This document shows positions 45,606 through 55,018 of a stretch of DNA of 64,000 nt, in pieces. Positions within the stretch are counted from its first letter, which is position 1. Every line of letters starts with the position of its first letter. The position numbers and the translations under genes are program-made. The stretch spans positions 62,001-126,000 of the forward strand of contig NZ_RAQH01000009.1 in NCBI RefSeq assembly GCF_003610695.1, read 5' to 3'. Below the pieces are notes generated by a model that did no database searches, had not been told where the DNA came from, and saw only the letters and a list, made by a program, of their open reading frames with translations. Source of the DNA: Epilithonimonas arachidiradicis. GTDB lineage: Bacteria; Bacteroidota; Bacteroidia; Flavobacteriales; Weeksellaceae.

Positions 45606-48116
45606 TTATTTGAAAGCTTCAATCGTTTTGTTGATGGCATCAATCTGTTGATTGATGGTTGGGCTGTTCGGATTGTTTTTCAGAACTTCCATTTTCTTAT
45701 TTAGCCCATCTTTTAGCATCTGTACAATCATCATTTTCACTTGCGGATTGTCCGGCATCTGAGATTTTGCCTGAACCAAAACTTTAGTCACTTTCTCAGT
45801 GGCTTTCAGGTTGTCAGAACTCATAATCCAATTGTATCCTTCCTCAGCAGATTTGCCCAAAGTAGGATCCTGGAACTTGATGAAAGGGTAGAAGGCAACA
45901 GTTGTTCCGATAGCCGGCATCTGTTTCTCGATTTTATTCTTTACAATGATCGGAAGCAGCTTGGATATCAAATCATCTGAAGCACCGTTCAGGTCAATGT
46001 TTTCGATGGATGCAGCTGCTTTTGACGGATCCAGCTCTGCAATTCCTGCCAATGAAGATCCTTTTACGGCATTAGAAACAGCATTCAGACCTTTTTCGTA
46101 GATCGAACCGTACTTTGTATTTTTGGTTTTTGCCAATGCTGAGATCGCTGCAGCCTGGACCAAAGTTTTCGGATCGTTAGAGGCTAACTTTTCAACCTCA
46201 ACAGTCAAAACTTTTGCTTGCTCAGGAATCGTTAAATCGATTTGCTCCAAAGCCTGCTCTCTGATTCTGAAGAAAGGATCTTTCAATGCTGCTGCCAACA
46301 ATTTGATACCTGCAGGGTTTTTCCCGGCGTCTTCTTTAATATTGCTTAAGGCGATAGATTTGCTCTTGTATTCTTTAGATCCCGTAAACTGAAGGAAACT
46401 TTGTTCTGGTGTTTTAGTCTCCGTAACATCTGCGACCAGGATTCCATCAGCATTGATATTGATCAAATCAGGTGTTTTAGAAGAATCAAAAGTGAACGTA
46501 TTTTTCGCCTTGGCATCTACCCAAACTTGTTTTCTGCTAGGTTTTCCGTTATCATAGACATCAATTGCCAGAGGAAACTCAAAAGGCTGATCCTGAGATT
46601 GATTGATAACCACAGTTACTTGCTTTTTAACAGGTTCGTAAGTTGAAGTATAGCTCAATTTCGGATGTCCGCTTCCGAAATACCATTGATTGAAGAACCA
46701 ATTCAGGTCTTTCCCGGACACTTTCTCAAAAGACAATCTTAACTGATGCGCTTCGGCATTGCCATATTCATACGTTTTTAGATAGTCGTTCATTCCGGCA
46801 AAGAAAGCATCATCGCCAAGATAGTTTCTCAACATATGAAGAATTCCGCCACCTTTCTGATAAGTTACCAAGTCGAAAACATCTTCACGGGAAGCATAAT
46901 TGAATCGTACCAAATCCTTTTTGAAGTCTCCAGGATTGTGAATATAATGATTCACATCTTCCATCTGGTGATAATCGGCTTGATCTTTTCCGTACTTATA
47001 TTCGTTCCACAGATATTCGGAATAGTTGGCAAAAGATTCGTTAACCGTTAAGTTACTCCAGCTTTCTGCCGTAACCAAATCTCCAAACCAATGGTGGAAC
47101 AATTCGTGAGCAATGGTGTCTTCCCATTTGTTCTCATCGATGAGTTGTCCAGGTTTCTGAAGAATATCACTTCCGTGAAGTGTTGCAGTAGTGTTTTCCA
47201 TTGCGCCGGAAACATAATCTCTTCCCGAGATTTGCGCATATTTTGCCCAAGGGTAGTCGTAGCCTAACTTTTTAGAAAAGAACTCAATCATTTCCGGCGT
47301 GTTTCCGTAAATCTGTTTTGCATAAGGCTCGTATTCCTTTTCGATGTAATAATCGACAGGAATATTTCTCCATTTATCCTTCACAATTGCGTATTCTCCA
47401 ACGCCCATAAAGAAAAGGTAAGTTGAATGTCTTTTATCCATCACCCAATGGTCTGTTCTCATATTGCCGGATTCTTTTTGAGAATCTTTCAGAATACCGT
47501 TGGAAAGGGTAACATATTTATCAGGAACAGTCATATAGATTTCCTGAGTAGTTTTCTGGTTGGATTTGTCAATGGTTGGAAACCAGGCAGATGAAGATTC
47601 TGTTTCTCCCTGCGTCCAGATCTGAGTTGGTTTATCCGGATCTTTGCCTTGTGCATTGATAAAATAAAGCCCTTTTGCGTCATTAATTGCTGCGCTTCCC
47701 TCTTGCTTTACTTCATTCGGACGTGCTGTGTATTTGATGTAAACAGTATAATCCTGATTTTTCTGATATGTTTTATCAAGTGTGATTTTCAGCTCATCGT
47801 TTTTATAATCGAATTTCAAAGGAGACTTAGAACCGTTTTTATCCAAAGCCACATCGTGAATCAACATCCCTTTGGCGTCAAGAACCAATTCGTTGGTCGC
47901 ATAGAAAAACGGACTTGCGGTCAGCCATTCTTCACCGTTCATCTGTTCTTTCTGATAGTCGAAACTGACTTTCAGCTTGGTGTGTTTTAGCTCTGTAGTT
48001 TTGGTATGAGTTGCTCTGTAAGGAACGTTTCTGCCAGAAGTTTCCGTTTGTGCAAAAACAACATTTGAATTAAAAATTGCACCCAAGAAAAGTGCAGCTA
48101 TGAATATCTTTTTCAT
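45606..48116 (-). CDS. M1-family aminopeptidase with C-terminal HEAT-like region
   Basis: An 836-residue exported M1 peptidase. Signal peptide at 1-22; beta-domain; exopeptidase motif VSGAMENTT; zinc motif H337-E-L-F-H341 with the distal glutamate in NESFAN; and an alpha-helical C-terminal part (about 600-836) resembling HEAT/ARM repeats. It removes N-terminal residues from peptides, probably in the periplasm, as no Por domain is present. Monocistronic. Confidence 0.93.
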   Translation of the reverse strand: MKKIFIAALFLGAIFNSNVVFAQTETSGRNVPYRATHTKTTELKHTKLKVSFDYQKEQMNGEEWLTASPFFYATNELVLDAKGMLIHDVALDKNGSKSPLKFDYKNDELKITLDKTYQKNQDYTVYIKYTARPNEVKQEGSAAINDAKGLYFINAQGKDPDKPTQIWTQGETESSSAWFPTIDKSNQKTTQEIYMTVPDKYVTLSNGILKDSQKESGNMRTDHWVMDKRHSTYLFFMGVGEYAIVKDKWRNIPVDYYIEKEYEPYAKQIYGNTPEMIEFFSKKLGYDYPWAKYAQISGRDYVSGAMENTTATLHGSDILQKPGQLIDENKWEDTIAHELFHHWFGDLVTAESWSNLTVNESFANYSEYLWNEYKYGKDQADYHQMEDVNHYIHNPGDFKKDLVRFNYASREDVFDLVTYQKGGGILHMLRNYLGDDAFFAGMNDYLKTYEYGNAEAHQLRLSFEKVSGKDLNWFFNQWYFGSGHPKLSYTSTYEPVKKQVTVVINQSQDQPFEFPLAIDVYDNGKPSRKQVWVDAKAKNTFTFDSSKTPDLININADGILVADVTETKTPEQSFLQFTGSKEYKSKSIALSNIKEDAGKNPAGIKLLAAALKDPFFRIREQALEQIDLTIPEQAKVLTVEVEKLASNDPKTLVQAAAISALAKTKNTKYGSIYEKGLNAVSNAVKGSSLAGIAELDPSKAAASIENIDLNGASDDLISKLLPIIVKNKIEKQMPAIGTTVAFYPFIKFQDPTLGKSAEEGYNWIMSSDNLKATEKVTKVLVQAKSQMPDNPQVKMMIVQMLKDGLNKKMEVLKNNPNSPTINQQIDAINKTIEAFK

Positions 48117-48181
48117 TCTTCCGAATTTATCTCGTTGATTATTTTAAATGTTATAAGTCTTGATTTTTAAAGGATTGTTAC

Positions 48182-48205
48182 AAAAAAAGTGGGAAATTCC
48201 CACTT
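48182..48205 (-). terminator. Terminator of the cca-thyA operon
   Basis: GTGGG (48189-48193) and CCCAC (48199-48203), extended by A-T pairs to 9 bp. The A run 48182-48188 gives the U tract on the minus strand. Confidence 0.85.
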
Positions 48206-48209
48206 GATT

Positions 48210-49004
48210 TTATATCGCCACCGGCGCTTTAATCCCCGGATGCGGATCATAATTTTCTAAAGTGAAATCCTCAAAATCAAAATCAAAAATATCTTTGATT
48301 TCAGGATTCAGTTTCATTGTTGGTAAAGGTCTCGGTTCTCTTGAAAGCTGTTTCTGAACCTGCTCAAAATGATTGTTATAAATATGAACATCACCAAAAG
48401 TATGAACATAATCACCAACTTCAAGTCCTGTCACCTGCGCCACCATCATCAACAAAAGAGCATAACTCGCAATGTTGAAAGGAACTCCCAAGAAAACATC
48501 AGCACTTCTTTGATACAGCTGCAGTGATAATTTTCCATCAGCAACATAAAACTGAAACAAAGCGTGACAAGGTGCCAAAGCCATATTCGGAATTTCCGCA
48601 GCGTTCCAAGCGGAAACTATTAATCTGCGGGAATCCGGATTTTTTTTGATTTGCTCAATCACTTCAGAGAACTGGTCAACCACTTTTCCGTCGGCTCCGC
48701 TCCAGCTTCTCCACTGTGCACCATAAACAGGACCCAAATCTCCGTTTTCATCTGCCCATTCGTCCCAGATTGACACACCGTTATCTTTCAGATATTTAAT
48801 GTTTGTTTCGCCTTTGATGAACCAAAGCAATTCATAGATAATAGATTTCAAGTGAACCTTTTTCGTCGTTACCAAAGGAAATCCTTTCGATAAATCATAA
48901 CGCAGTTGGTAACCAAAAACACTACGTGTTCCCGTTCCTGTTCTGTCGGTTTTGTCGGTTCCGTTATCTAAAATATGCTGAAGTAGATCAAGGTAGTTTT
49001 GCAT
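48210..49004 (-). CDS. thyA: Thymidylate synthase
   Basis: A 264-residue ThyA, the same length as the E. coli enzyme, with catalytic cysteine C146 in [12 protein letters not shown], the dUMP-phosphate-binding [13 protein letters not shown] segment, and the C-terminal APVAI. It makes dTMP from dUMP using methylene-THF. It is the last gene of a minus-strand operon after a GreA-like gene (35 bp). Confidence 0.98.
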   Translation of the reverse strand: MQNYLDLLQHILDNGTDKTDRTGTGTRSVFGYQLRYDLSKGFPLVTTKKVHLKSIIYELLWFIKGETNIKYLKDNGVSIWDEWADENGDLGPVYGAQWRSWSGADGKVVDQFSEVIEQIKKNPDSRRLIVSAWNAAEIPNMALAPCHALFQFYVADGKLSLQLYQRSADVFLGVPFNIASYALLLMMVAQVTGLEVGDYVHTFGDVHIYNNHFEQVQKQLSREPRPLPTMKLNPEIKDIFDFDFEDFTLENYDPHPGIKAPVAI

Positions 49005-49039
49005 TGTGGTTAATTATGAATTACAAAATACGGTAATTT

Positions 49040-49483
49040 TTACCAGATATTTTCAATTTTTTGATTGATGTTGTTGATCGAAAAGTTTTCACTTTTTCTT
49101 TTGCCAATCATGGCTTTTGCTAATGGAGATTCCGGAGAAATACAAATGATTTTTTGATTTTCAAAAGTGATTTCGCCTAAAGAAACTGAGATAAAAAACA
49201 AACCTCTTTCTGTTCTTACAATCGCTCCTTTTTCGGCTTTGTCAGAAGTTTTTATGAGAATGGTCTTTATAAAATCCTGTTGCTTCAAAACTTCATTAAG
49301 CTGAACCTGTAGATTATTGATCTCCTGCTGAAGCATTTCTCTTCCTGTCTCATACTTATCGCCCATCGAACTTTTGGTATCGTTGCTGGAAGCTCGGGTT
49401 TCTGCAATCAGCTTTTCGAAATTCTGGATTTTTTCGGAGAGTTTTTGTCTAACGATTTTTATTAGTTCTAGTTTATCCATCAA
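49040..49483 (-). CDS. GreA/GreB-like protein
   Basis: A 147-residue protein with an N-terminal coiled coil (about 1-75, including SSMGDKYETGREMLQQEINNLQ) and a C-terminal beta domain with the Gre-type ending SPLAKAMIGKRKSE. It resembles small Gre-factor homologues or RNA-polymerase secondary-channel proteins of Bacteroidetes; the acidic tip residues typical of GreA cleavage are not clear, so it may be an inhibitor-type homologue. It overlaps the upstream small membrane gene by 11 bp. Databases sometimes label this group 3-oxoacyl-ACP synthase, which the sequence does not support. Confidence 0.75.
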   Translation of the reverse strand: MMDKLELIKIVRQKLSEKIQNFEKLIAETRASSNDTKSSMGDKYETGREMLQQEINNLQVQLNEVLKQQDFIKTILIKTSDKAEKGAIVRTERGLFFISVSLGEITFENQKIICISPESPLAKAMIGKRKSENFSINNINQKIENIW

Positions 49484-49784
49484 TATTTTTCACAGTTTTT
49501 ATTTGATATTTTAAAAAGAATATTTCTGAAATTCCAAAAAGCCACCAAGTAGGAAATCTAAAATAAGTATATAAAAAAGTAAAGCTATCAATTTCTTTAA
49601 TATTTTTAGTCAAATTTTTTATTTCAAAATCAATAGAGAAAAAGGGAATTATAAATCCAAATAGAAGAAAAATGGACAAATAAAGAATTTTATTACCTTT
49701 CTTAATTATTTTATATTTCCAAACTCCAATATTGAAAATTAAAATGACTATTAATAATATATAATCGAATATTCCTAAAAGCAT
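49473..49784 (-). CDS. Small membrane protein of unknown function
   Basis: A 103-residue protein with about three hydrophobic segments (4-22, 34-55, 75-95). I do not recognise a family. It overlaps the GreA-like gene by 11 bp and begins 7 bp after the cca stop, so it is cotranscribed. Base composition is more AT-rich than its neighbours, which may mean recent insertion or weak constraint. Confidence 0.6.
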   Translation of the reverse strand: MLLGIFDYILLIVILIFNIGVWKYKIIKKGNKILYLSIFLLFGFIIPFFSIDFEIKNLTKNIKEIDSFTFLYTYFRFPTWWLFGISEIFFLKYQIKTVKNIDG

Positions 49785-49791
49785 TCCATTA

Positions 49792-51216
49792 TTACTTTAT
49801 CAAAGTCAATCCTAATTTTTCCGCTTCAGCAATCACAAAACTTCTCGCTTCATCCTTGTCATTTTTGATGTCACCTTCCAGGATAGCTTCTTTCACTTTT
49901 TCTTTCAGGATTCCAATTTCTTTTCCCGGTTTCAGGTTGAACATTTCCATAATCTCTTCTCCGGAAATCGGTGGCTGGAAATTTCTTACTTGGTCTTTTT
50001 CTTCAACCTCTTTTATCTTTTGAGCTACGTACTCAAAGTTCTTTTTGAAACGAGTTTGTTTAGAATAATTTTTGGTAGTGATATCTGATTTGCAAAGCGT
50101 GAAAAGGTCTTCCATATCTTCCCCGGAATCAAAAAGTAATCGTCGCAGTGCCGAATCTGAAGCATCATCCGTAATCAAAGCAATCGGTCGTGCGTGCATT
50201 CTCACCAGTTTTTCAACATATTTCTGCTCTGCTCCAAGAGGGAGTTTCAAGCGTTTAAAAATGTTTTTGATTTGTTTTGAACCCACAAACTCGTGGCCGT
50301 GAAATGTCCAGCCAATTCCTTCTACAAATTTTTTAGTAGGCGCTTTTCCAATATCGTGAAGTAGAGCTGACCAACGAAGCCAAAGTTTATTTGTGTTCTG
50401 CGAAATATTGTCAACCACTTCTAAGGTGTGATAAAAATTGTCTTTATGCGTCTGTCCGTCGATATCTTCGATGCCTTTTAGAGCAATCAATTCTGGAAGA
50501 ATGTAATTTAATAGTCCGGTTTCTTCTAATAACTTTAAACCTTTCGAAGGTCTGCCGGAAAGCATTATTTTGTTGAATTCCACCATAATTCGTTCCATAG
50601 AAACGATTTTCATTCGATCGGCTTCCTCTTTAATGGCTTTGAGTGAATTTTCATCGATTTCGAAATCCAGAGTGGTTGCAAAGCGAATCGCTCTCATCAT
50701 TCTCAAAGGGTCGTCAGAGTAAGTCTGATGAGGTTCTAAAGGCGTTCTCAGAATTTTATTAGATAAATCCTGCATCCCACCAAATGGATCAATTAATTCC
50801 CCGAAATTATCTTTGTTAAGAGAAATCGCCATTGCATTAATTGTGAAATCCCTTCGTTTTTGGTCATCTTCCAAAGTTCCGATCTCTACAGATGGCTTTC
50901 TGGAATCCTCGCTGTAGCTTTCTTTTCGGGCACCAACAAATTCAAGTTCCAGATCTTTGTATTTGAACATCGCGGTTCCATATGTTTTGAAAATGGCTAC
51001 TTTTGTTTTCGGATCAATTTCTTGGGCGATATTTTCAGCGAGTTCTATTCCGCTGGATTCTGTTACGAAATCGATGTCGGTTGGTGCTTTTCTTTGCATC
51101 AGGAGATCTCTTACGAATCCGCCAACAGTATATACGGATTGTCCGTTTCTGTCGGCAACTTCAGAAATGATTTTGAAAAGTTTGAGGTTTTTATTTTGGT
51201 TGAGATTGATAAACAT
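49792..51216 (-). CDS. cca: CCA tRNA nucleotidyltransferase with HD domain
   Basis: A 474-residue class II nucleotidyltransferase. The head domain has GGFVRDLLMQRKAPTDIDFVT (catalytic DxD), an RRDFTINAMA motif, template residues in the DPLRMMRAIRFATTLDF neck, and a C-terminal HD phosphohydrolase domain with LLHDIGK. It adds or repairs the 3' CCA of tRNAs, which fits the tRNA-Leu gene in this window lacking an encoded CCA. It heads the operon cca - small membrane protein - GreA-like - thyA. Confidence 0.94.
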   Translation of the reverse strand: MFINLNQNKNLKLFKIISEVADRNGQSVYTVGGFVRDLLMQRKAPTDIDFVTESSGIELAENIAQEIDPKTKVAIFKTYGTAMFKYKDLELEFVGARKESYSEDSRKPSVEIGTLEDDQKRRDFTINAMAISLNKDNFGELIDPFGGMQDLSNKILRTPLEPHQTYSDDPLRMMRAIRFATTLDFEIDENSLKAIKEEADRMKIVSMERIMVEFNKIMLSGRPSKGLKLLEETGLLNYILPELIALKGIEDIDGQTHKDNFYHTLEVVDNISQNTNKLWLRWSALLHDIGKAPTKKFVEGIGWTFHGHEFVGSKQIKNIFKRLKLPLGAEQKYVEKLVRMHARPIALITDDASDSALRRLLFDSGEDMEDLFTLCKSDITTKNYSKQTRFKKNFEYVAQKIKEVEEKDQVRNFQPPISGEEIMEMFNLKPGKEIGILKEKVKEAILEGDIKNDKDEARSFVIAEAEKLGLTLIK

Positions 51217-51342
51217 TTTATTACTTCAAAAAAGAGTATTTAAACGCAAAGTTCACAAAGATTCATTTAACTACTAACTGCTTTTAAGTTCGCAAGTTAT
51301 TTTACTTAGCAAGAACATTGAAACTCTGGTTTTATTTGTTTG

Positions 51343-51350
51343 CAAAGATA
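51343..51350 (-). promoter_or_regulatory. -7 promoter box (TATCTTTG) of cca operon
   Basis: Exact TAnnTTTG on the minus strand, 126 bp before the cca start. It implies a leader of about 120 nt. Confidence 0.5.
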
Positions 51351-51375
51351 ATTCTTTTGGGAAAAGTTTCTACTA

Positions 51376-51459
51376 TGCGCAGCTGCGTAAGCGATAGTAG
51401 TGGATATCCTTTTTTGTCGGCTTGCGAGCCGGCAAAAAAGATAGGAGCGGATAGCGCGG
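51376..51459 (+). repeat. Dispersed hairpin repeat (GATAGT...GGATAGC family), plus-strand copy
   Basis: Blocks in order: GCGCAGCTGCGTAAGCGATA, GTGGATATC, CTTTTTTGTCGGC, loop TTGCGA, GCCGGCAAAAAAG, ATAGGAGCGGATAGCGCG. The hairpin core is perfect over about 12 bp and is flanked by the related segments GATAGTAGTGGATATC and GATAGGAGCGGATAGC. It matches the minus-strand copy at 37659-37741 block by block. Confidence 0.8.
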
Positions 51460-51657
51460 TCTTCATATTTTTTAATTGGGAAATGCTGTTGGGAAAAATA
51501 TGGAGATACGCCCAAATTTTTGAAAATCAGGACTTTTTGTCTTTTAAGTTTTGTTTAGAGAGTTAAGAATCAGACATTTTGCTATGAAAATAGGTGCGGT
51601 ATTCTTTTTGAGATTATGATCAATACAAAAAGTAGTTTTTTTTCATAGTTTATTTTT

Positions 51658-51699
51658 CCGGCGGATGGTCTTGTAAAAGGTCATCCGCCGGTTTTTTTT
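51658..51699. terminator. Bidirectional terminator after the Sua5-type gene
   Basis: CCGGCGGATG (51658-51667) and CATCCGCCGG (51682-51691), a perfect 10-bp GC-rich stem with a T run on the plus side and an A/T-rich run on the other. Confidence 0.88.
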
Positions 51700-52252
51700 A
51701 TTCTCTCAATACTTTAATCTGACTGTTATTCCATACCTTAATTACAGAAGAACCGGAAAATTCTGAAACCTTGTCGTGATTGTCTTCTACTATATAGTCA
51801 ACCGCATTTTTGATTTCGTTTGAGATATCGCTGAATTTCATTGGGGACTTTTGCCCGCTGAGATTGGCTGATGTTGAAACGAGAGGTTTGTTTAGTTTTG
51901 CGATGAGTTTTTTGCAATAATCATTTTTTACGATTCGGATTCCGACGCTTCCGTCTTCTGCTAATAGTTCTTTAGGAAGATTTTTCGGATTTTCATAAAC
52001 TATTGTTACGGGTTTCTCGCTGAGGTCGATGATTTGCCAAGCCATCTCGGGAACATCCACCAAATCCTGCAATCTTTTCTCGGACTCTACTAATATAATA
52101 AGAGATTTGTTTTGCTCTCTTTTCTTAATGTCAAATATCTTTTTAATGGCTTCCGGATTGGTCGCATCACAACCAATTCCCCAGATGGTGTCGGTTGGGT
52201 AAAGTAGGGTTCCGCCGGATTGTAAAATTTCTATTGCTTGAGTTAAGTCCAT
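51698..52252 (-). CDS. L-threonylcarbamoyladenylate synthase (Sua5/YciO/YrdC family)
   Basis: A 184-residue YrdC-fold enzyme. The N-terminal motif GGTLLYPTDTIWGIGCDATN and the following IKKREQNKSLIIL are diagnostic, with STSANLSGQ later. It makes threonylcarbamoyl-AMP for the t6A37 modification of ANN-decoding tRNAs. The C-terminal Sua5 domain is absent, so it is the short TsaC-type form. A -7-like box (CATATTTG, minus, 52277-52284) lies upstream. Confidence 0.92.
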   Translation of the reverse strand: MDLTQAIEILQSGGTLLYPTDTIWGIGCDATNPEAIKKIFDIKKREQNKSLIILVESEKRLQDLVDVPEMAWQIIDLSEKPVTIVYENPKNLPKELLAEDGSVGIRIVKNDYCKKLIAKLNKPLVSTSANLSGQKSPMKFSDISNEIKNAVDYIVEDNHDKVSEFSGSSVIKVWNNSQIKVLRE

Positions 52253-52403
52253 TTAAGTTCAAATTTTGGTGAAAATCAAATATGAATAACTGTTAAGGTT
52301 CATAATATGTTGATTTTCATTTATTTGTTGTGTTTTAATAAAATTGATAGATAAAATTATCTATTGCAAATTTAACAATAAATGAACAGATTTTTAAAAA
52401 GTA

Positions 52404-52415
52404 TTAACCTGTTAA
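52404..52415 (+). promoter_or_regulatory. Palindrome upstream of TonB receptor
   Basis: TTAACCTGTTAA is a near-perfect 12-bp palindrome about 60 bp before a 7/8 -7 box (TACATTTC, 52478-52485), in the promoter region of the receptor operon. Possible operator. Confidence 0.4.
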
Positions 52416-52536
52416 ACTTGATTTAACATAATGTGATTTTTCGTAACGCTTAATTAAAGAATATTTAAAAATTCTTATACATTTCGATTGCTTTCCATAT
52501 CATTTCTTTGGCAACGAAGAAAAAGGAAAGTAAAAA

Positions 52537-54990
52537 ATGAAAGTAAAAACTATAAGCATCAGTGCTTTGTTTCTTTGTATGCCAATGTCTCTTTTATTGG
52601 CACAAACTACCCAAGATACACTAAAGGGTGAAAAGAAAATCGACGAGGTGAAAATCATCGGTAACACTAAAAAAAGTACCGAGGCTAATATCATCACGGC
52701 ACAGAAAAAATCTGTTGAAGTAATCGAACGAGTAGGTGCCGCTCAGTTGTCTAAGCAAGGAGTCGGAGATGTGGCTACTGCGGTGACAAAAGCTACTGGA
52801 ACTCTTAAACAAGAGGGAAGTGGGCAGATTTTTGTACGTGGGTTGGGAGATCGTTTTAACGCAACAACTCTTAATGGTCTTGAGATCCCTTCTGAAAATC
52901 CAGAATATAAAAATGTTGATCTTGAGATTTTCAAAACGTCAATGATAGAGTATGTTTCTCTTGATAAAGTTTATAATCCTAGATTTTCTGGAGATTTTGG
53001 AGGAGCTAATATCAACATAGTTTCAAAAGAACATACCGGAAAACCATACTTTAAAATCGGAATCGGAAGTAGTATTAATATGCAGACTTTTGATAATGGC
53101 AAATTCAAACTTCAAGATGGTGGACCAGGATTTTTCGGATTTAAAGAATCAACTTATATCAAAGGAAATCCTAACGCAGCTGGAGCACCATATCCTTTTA
53201 CTACAAAATGGAACTTTAAAAATGCACAGAACCCGTTTAACTCAAGTATAAACATAGAAGGTGGCAGAACATTTGGGAAACTAGCTCTCTTTGGTTATGC
53301 AGGTTTTGATAACTCGTATGAATATAGCGAAGGGCAAGAAGGTTTCTATTTTGCTGGAGGCGTTGTAAGTAGTAATTATAATAATGTAAAGCGCTCTTAC
53401 TACAAAACCAATACAACTGCTTTGCTTAATTTGGATTATAAATTAAACAGCAATAACAAGTTAAAGTTGACATCCAACTACATCCATTCTTCAGAGCAAG
53501 ATGCAAAAGTCTATACAGGGTTTAATAACGATGTTTCTCAAAACGTAATCATAAACAGGGGTGATAATAAATTAACTGATACCTGGATCAATCAGTTTTC
53601 AGGAAGTCATAAAGTCGGAGGCTGGACAGGTGATTGGGCTGTGGGTTATAACAAATTGAATAGTAAAAGACCAGATCGTCTTCAAAACACCATCAATGCA
53701 GCTAATAACACGCTTATTGCAAGCTCCGCTATCAGCAACCACAGGTATTTTGATGACCTTAATGACGGTACTGTTTTAGGACATATTTATTTGACCAGAA
53801 CTTTTGCGGACAAATATAAATTGAATTTCGGTTATGATGGTTCTTATAAAGATAGAGATTTTGAACAAACAACAATTGGTCTGAACTCCACTTCTTCTAC
53901 AATGGTTAATCCCGAAGATATTGATGCTTACATCAATGCAGGAAACAGAGATGCTTTCAGCTATAATGTAACTAGAAGTACTTATACGATGAAGAGAAAT
54001 ATCCAATCTGGTTTTGCTAACCTTGACATTAATTTTTCAGATAGATTCGTAGTTCAGATCGGTGGTCGTTATGACTTCATCAACTTTGATAACGCTTGGC
54101 AAGACATTCTCAATACAGGTGAAAAAAATACAACATATAATAAGTTTTTGCCCGCTCTTAATGCAAAATATATGTTAAATGACAGACAGAATCTTAGATT
54201 CGCGGCTTCTAAAACTTATACTTTGCCACAAGCCAAAGAGCTCATTCCTATCGCTTATTATGATGTAACAACAAACGTTTTAGGTAATCCTAATCTTTAT
54301 GCATCAGATAATTACAATATTGATTTGAAATGGGAACTATTCCCAAAATCTGGAGAGATTATCTCTTTGACGGGTTTTGGAAAATATATTCAGAATCCAA
54401 TTGCAAGAACAACATTCTCTTCTGCTTCGCCGGATATGACGTATTTCAATGTTGCTAATTGGGCTTACATCTTCGGAGCCGAATTTGAAATCAGAAAAGA
54501 TATTTACAAATGGAATAGTTCCAAAATCTATACGTTCATTAATGCTACCTATATGCACTCGCAGCAAGAACTGAAAAGCGAAGCTGAAATTGCAAAAGAA
54601 AATGCTGGGACAATAGCACAATTTAGTGGGCAGGAAAAAGACGACGTTCAAGGGGTAGCAGATTTCTTAGCTAATGTCAATTTAGGCTACAATTACAAAT
54701 GGAGTACTAATAATACTGTGGATTTTGTCTTGTCGTATTCTAGAGTAGGGAAAAACCTTTATGCTATTGGAACCAATAAAATAGGTAATTTCTATGAATT
54801 GGCTAGAAATGTTTTAGATGCTAATGTAAACTTTACAGTGAATAACTACAGTATCGGAATCAGTGCAAAAAATTTGTTAAATCCACACTATAAAATCGAA
54901 CAGAATTATCTGGACGGGTCTGCAACTTTTACCCATAAAGATTACACTAGAGGTCGTCAGGTTGGGCTCAACTTATCTTATAAATTTTAA
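52537..54990 (+). CDS. TonB-dependent outer-membrane receptor
   Basis: An 817-residue receptor. Signal peptide at 1-22; plug domain (about 45-190) with VGDVATAVTKATGTLKQEGS and IFVRGLGDRFNATTLNG; a 22-strand barrel pattern, ending with an aromatic C-terminal residue (LNLSYKF). The usual N-terminal carboxypeptidase-like domain of SusC proteins is absent; an extended TonB-box-type segment DEVKIIGN occurs instead. It takes up an unidentified large or scarce ligand using proton-motive energy. The lipoprotein gene follows after 28 bp and is probably its surface partner. Confidence 0.92.
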   Translation: MKVKTISISALFLCMPMSLLLAQTTQDTLKGEKKIDEVKIIGNTKKSTEANIITAQKKSVEVIERVGAAQLSKQGVGDVATAVTKATGTLKQEGSGQIFVRGLGDRFNATTLNGLEIPSENPEYKNVDLEIFKTSMIEYVSLDKVYNPRFSGDFGGANINIVSKEHTGKPYFKIGIGSSINMQTFDNGKFKLQDGGPGFFGFKESTYIKGNPNAAGAPYPFTTKWNFKNAQNPFNSSINIEGGRTFGKLALFGYAGFDNSYEYSEGQEGFYFAGGVVSSNYNNVKRSYYKTNTTALLNLDYKLNSNNKLKLTSNYIHSSEQDAKVYTGFNNDVSQNVIINRGDNKLTDTWINQFSGSHKVGGWTGDWAVGYNKLNSKRPDRLQNTINAANNTLIASSAISNHRYFDDLNDGTVLGHIYLTRTFADKYKLNFGYDGSYKDRDFEQTTIGLNSTSSTMVNPEDIDAYINAGNRDAFSYNVTRSTYTMKRNIQSGFANLDINFSDRFVVQIGGRYDFINFDNAWQDILNTGEKNTTYNKFLPALNAKYMLNDRQNLRFAASKTYTLPQAKELIPIAYYDVTTNVLGNPNLYASDNYNIDLKWELFPKSGEIISLTGFGKYIQNPIARTTFSSASPDMTYFNVANWAYIFGAEFEIRKDIYKWNSSKIYTFINATYMHSQQELKSEAEIAKENAGTIAQFSGQEKDDVQGVADFLANVNLGYNYKWSTNNTVDFVLSYSRVGKNLYAIGTNKIGNFYELARNVLDANVNFTVNNYSIGISAKNLLNPHYKIEQNYLDGSATFTHKDYTRGRQVGLNLSYKF

Positions 54991-55018
54991 AATATAATAA
55001 TAAAGTAAATTTAATAAA

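Larger units (their letters stand above)
51217..51697. other. Long intergenic region between cca and the Sua5-type gene
   Basis: 481 bp with no supported ORF. It contains the cca promoter box, the dispersed hairpin repeat at 51376-51459, about 190 bp of unremarkable AT-rich sequence, and the terminator at 51658-51699. Confidence 0.7.

Noticed and set aside
51306-51566. Two small ORFs (69 and 82 residues) between cca and the Sua5-type gene
   Set aside because: They overlap the dispersed hairpin repeat and each other on opposite strands; translations are low-quality.
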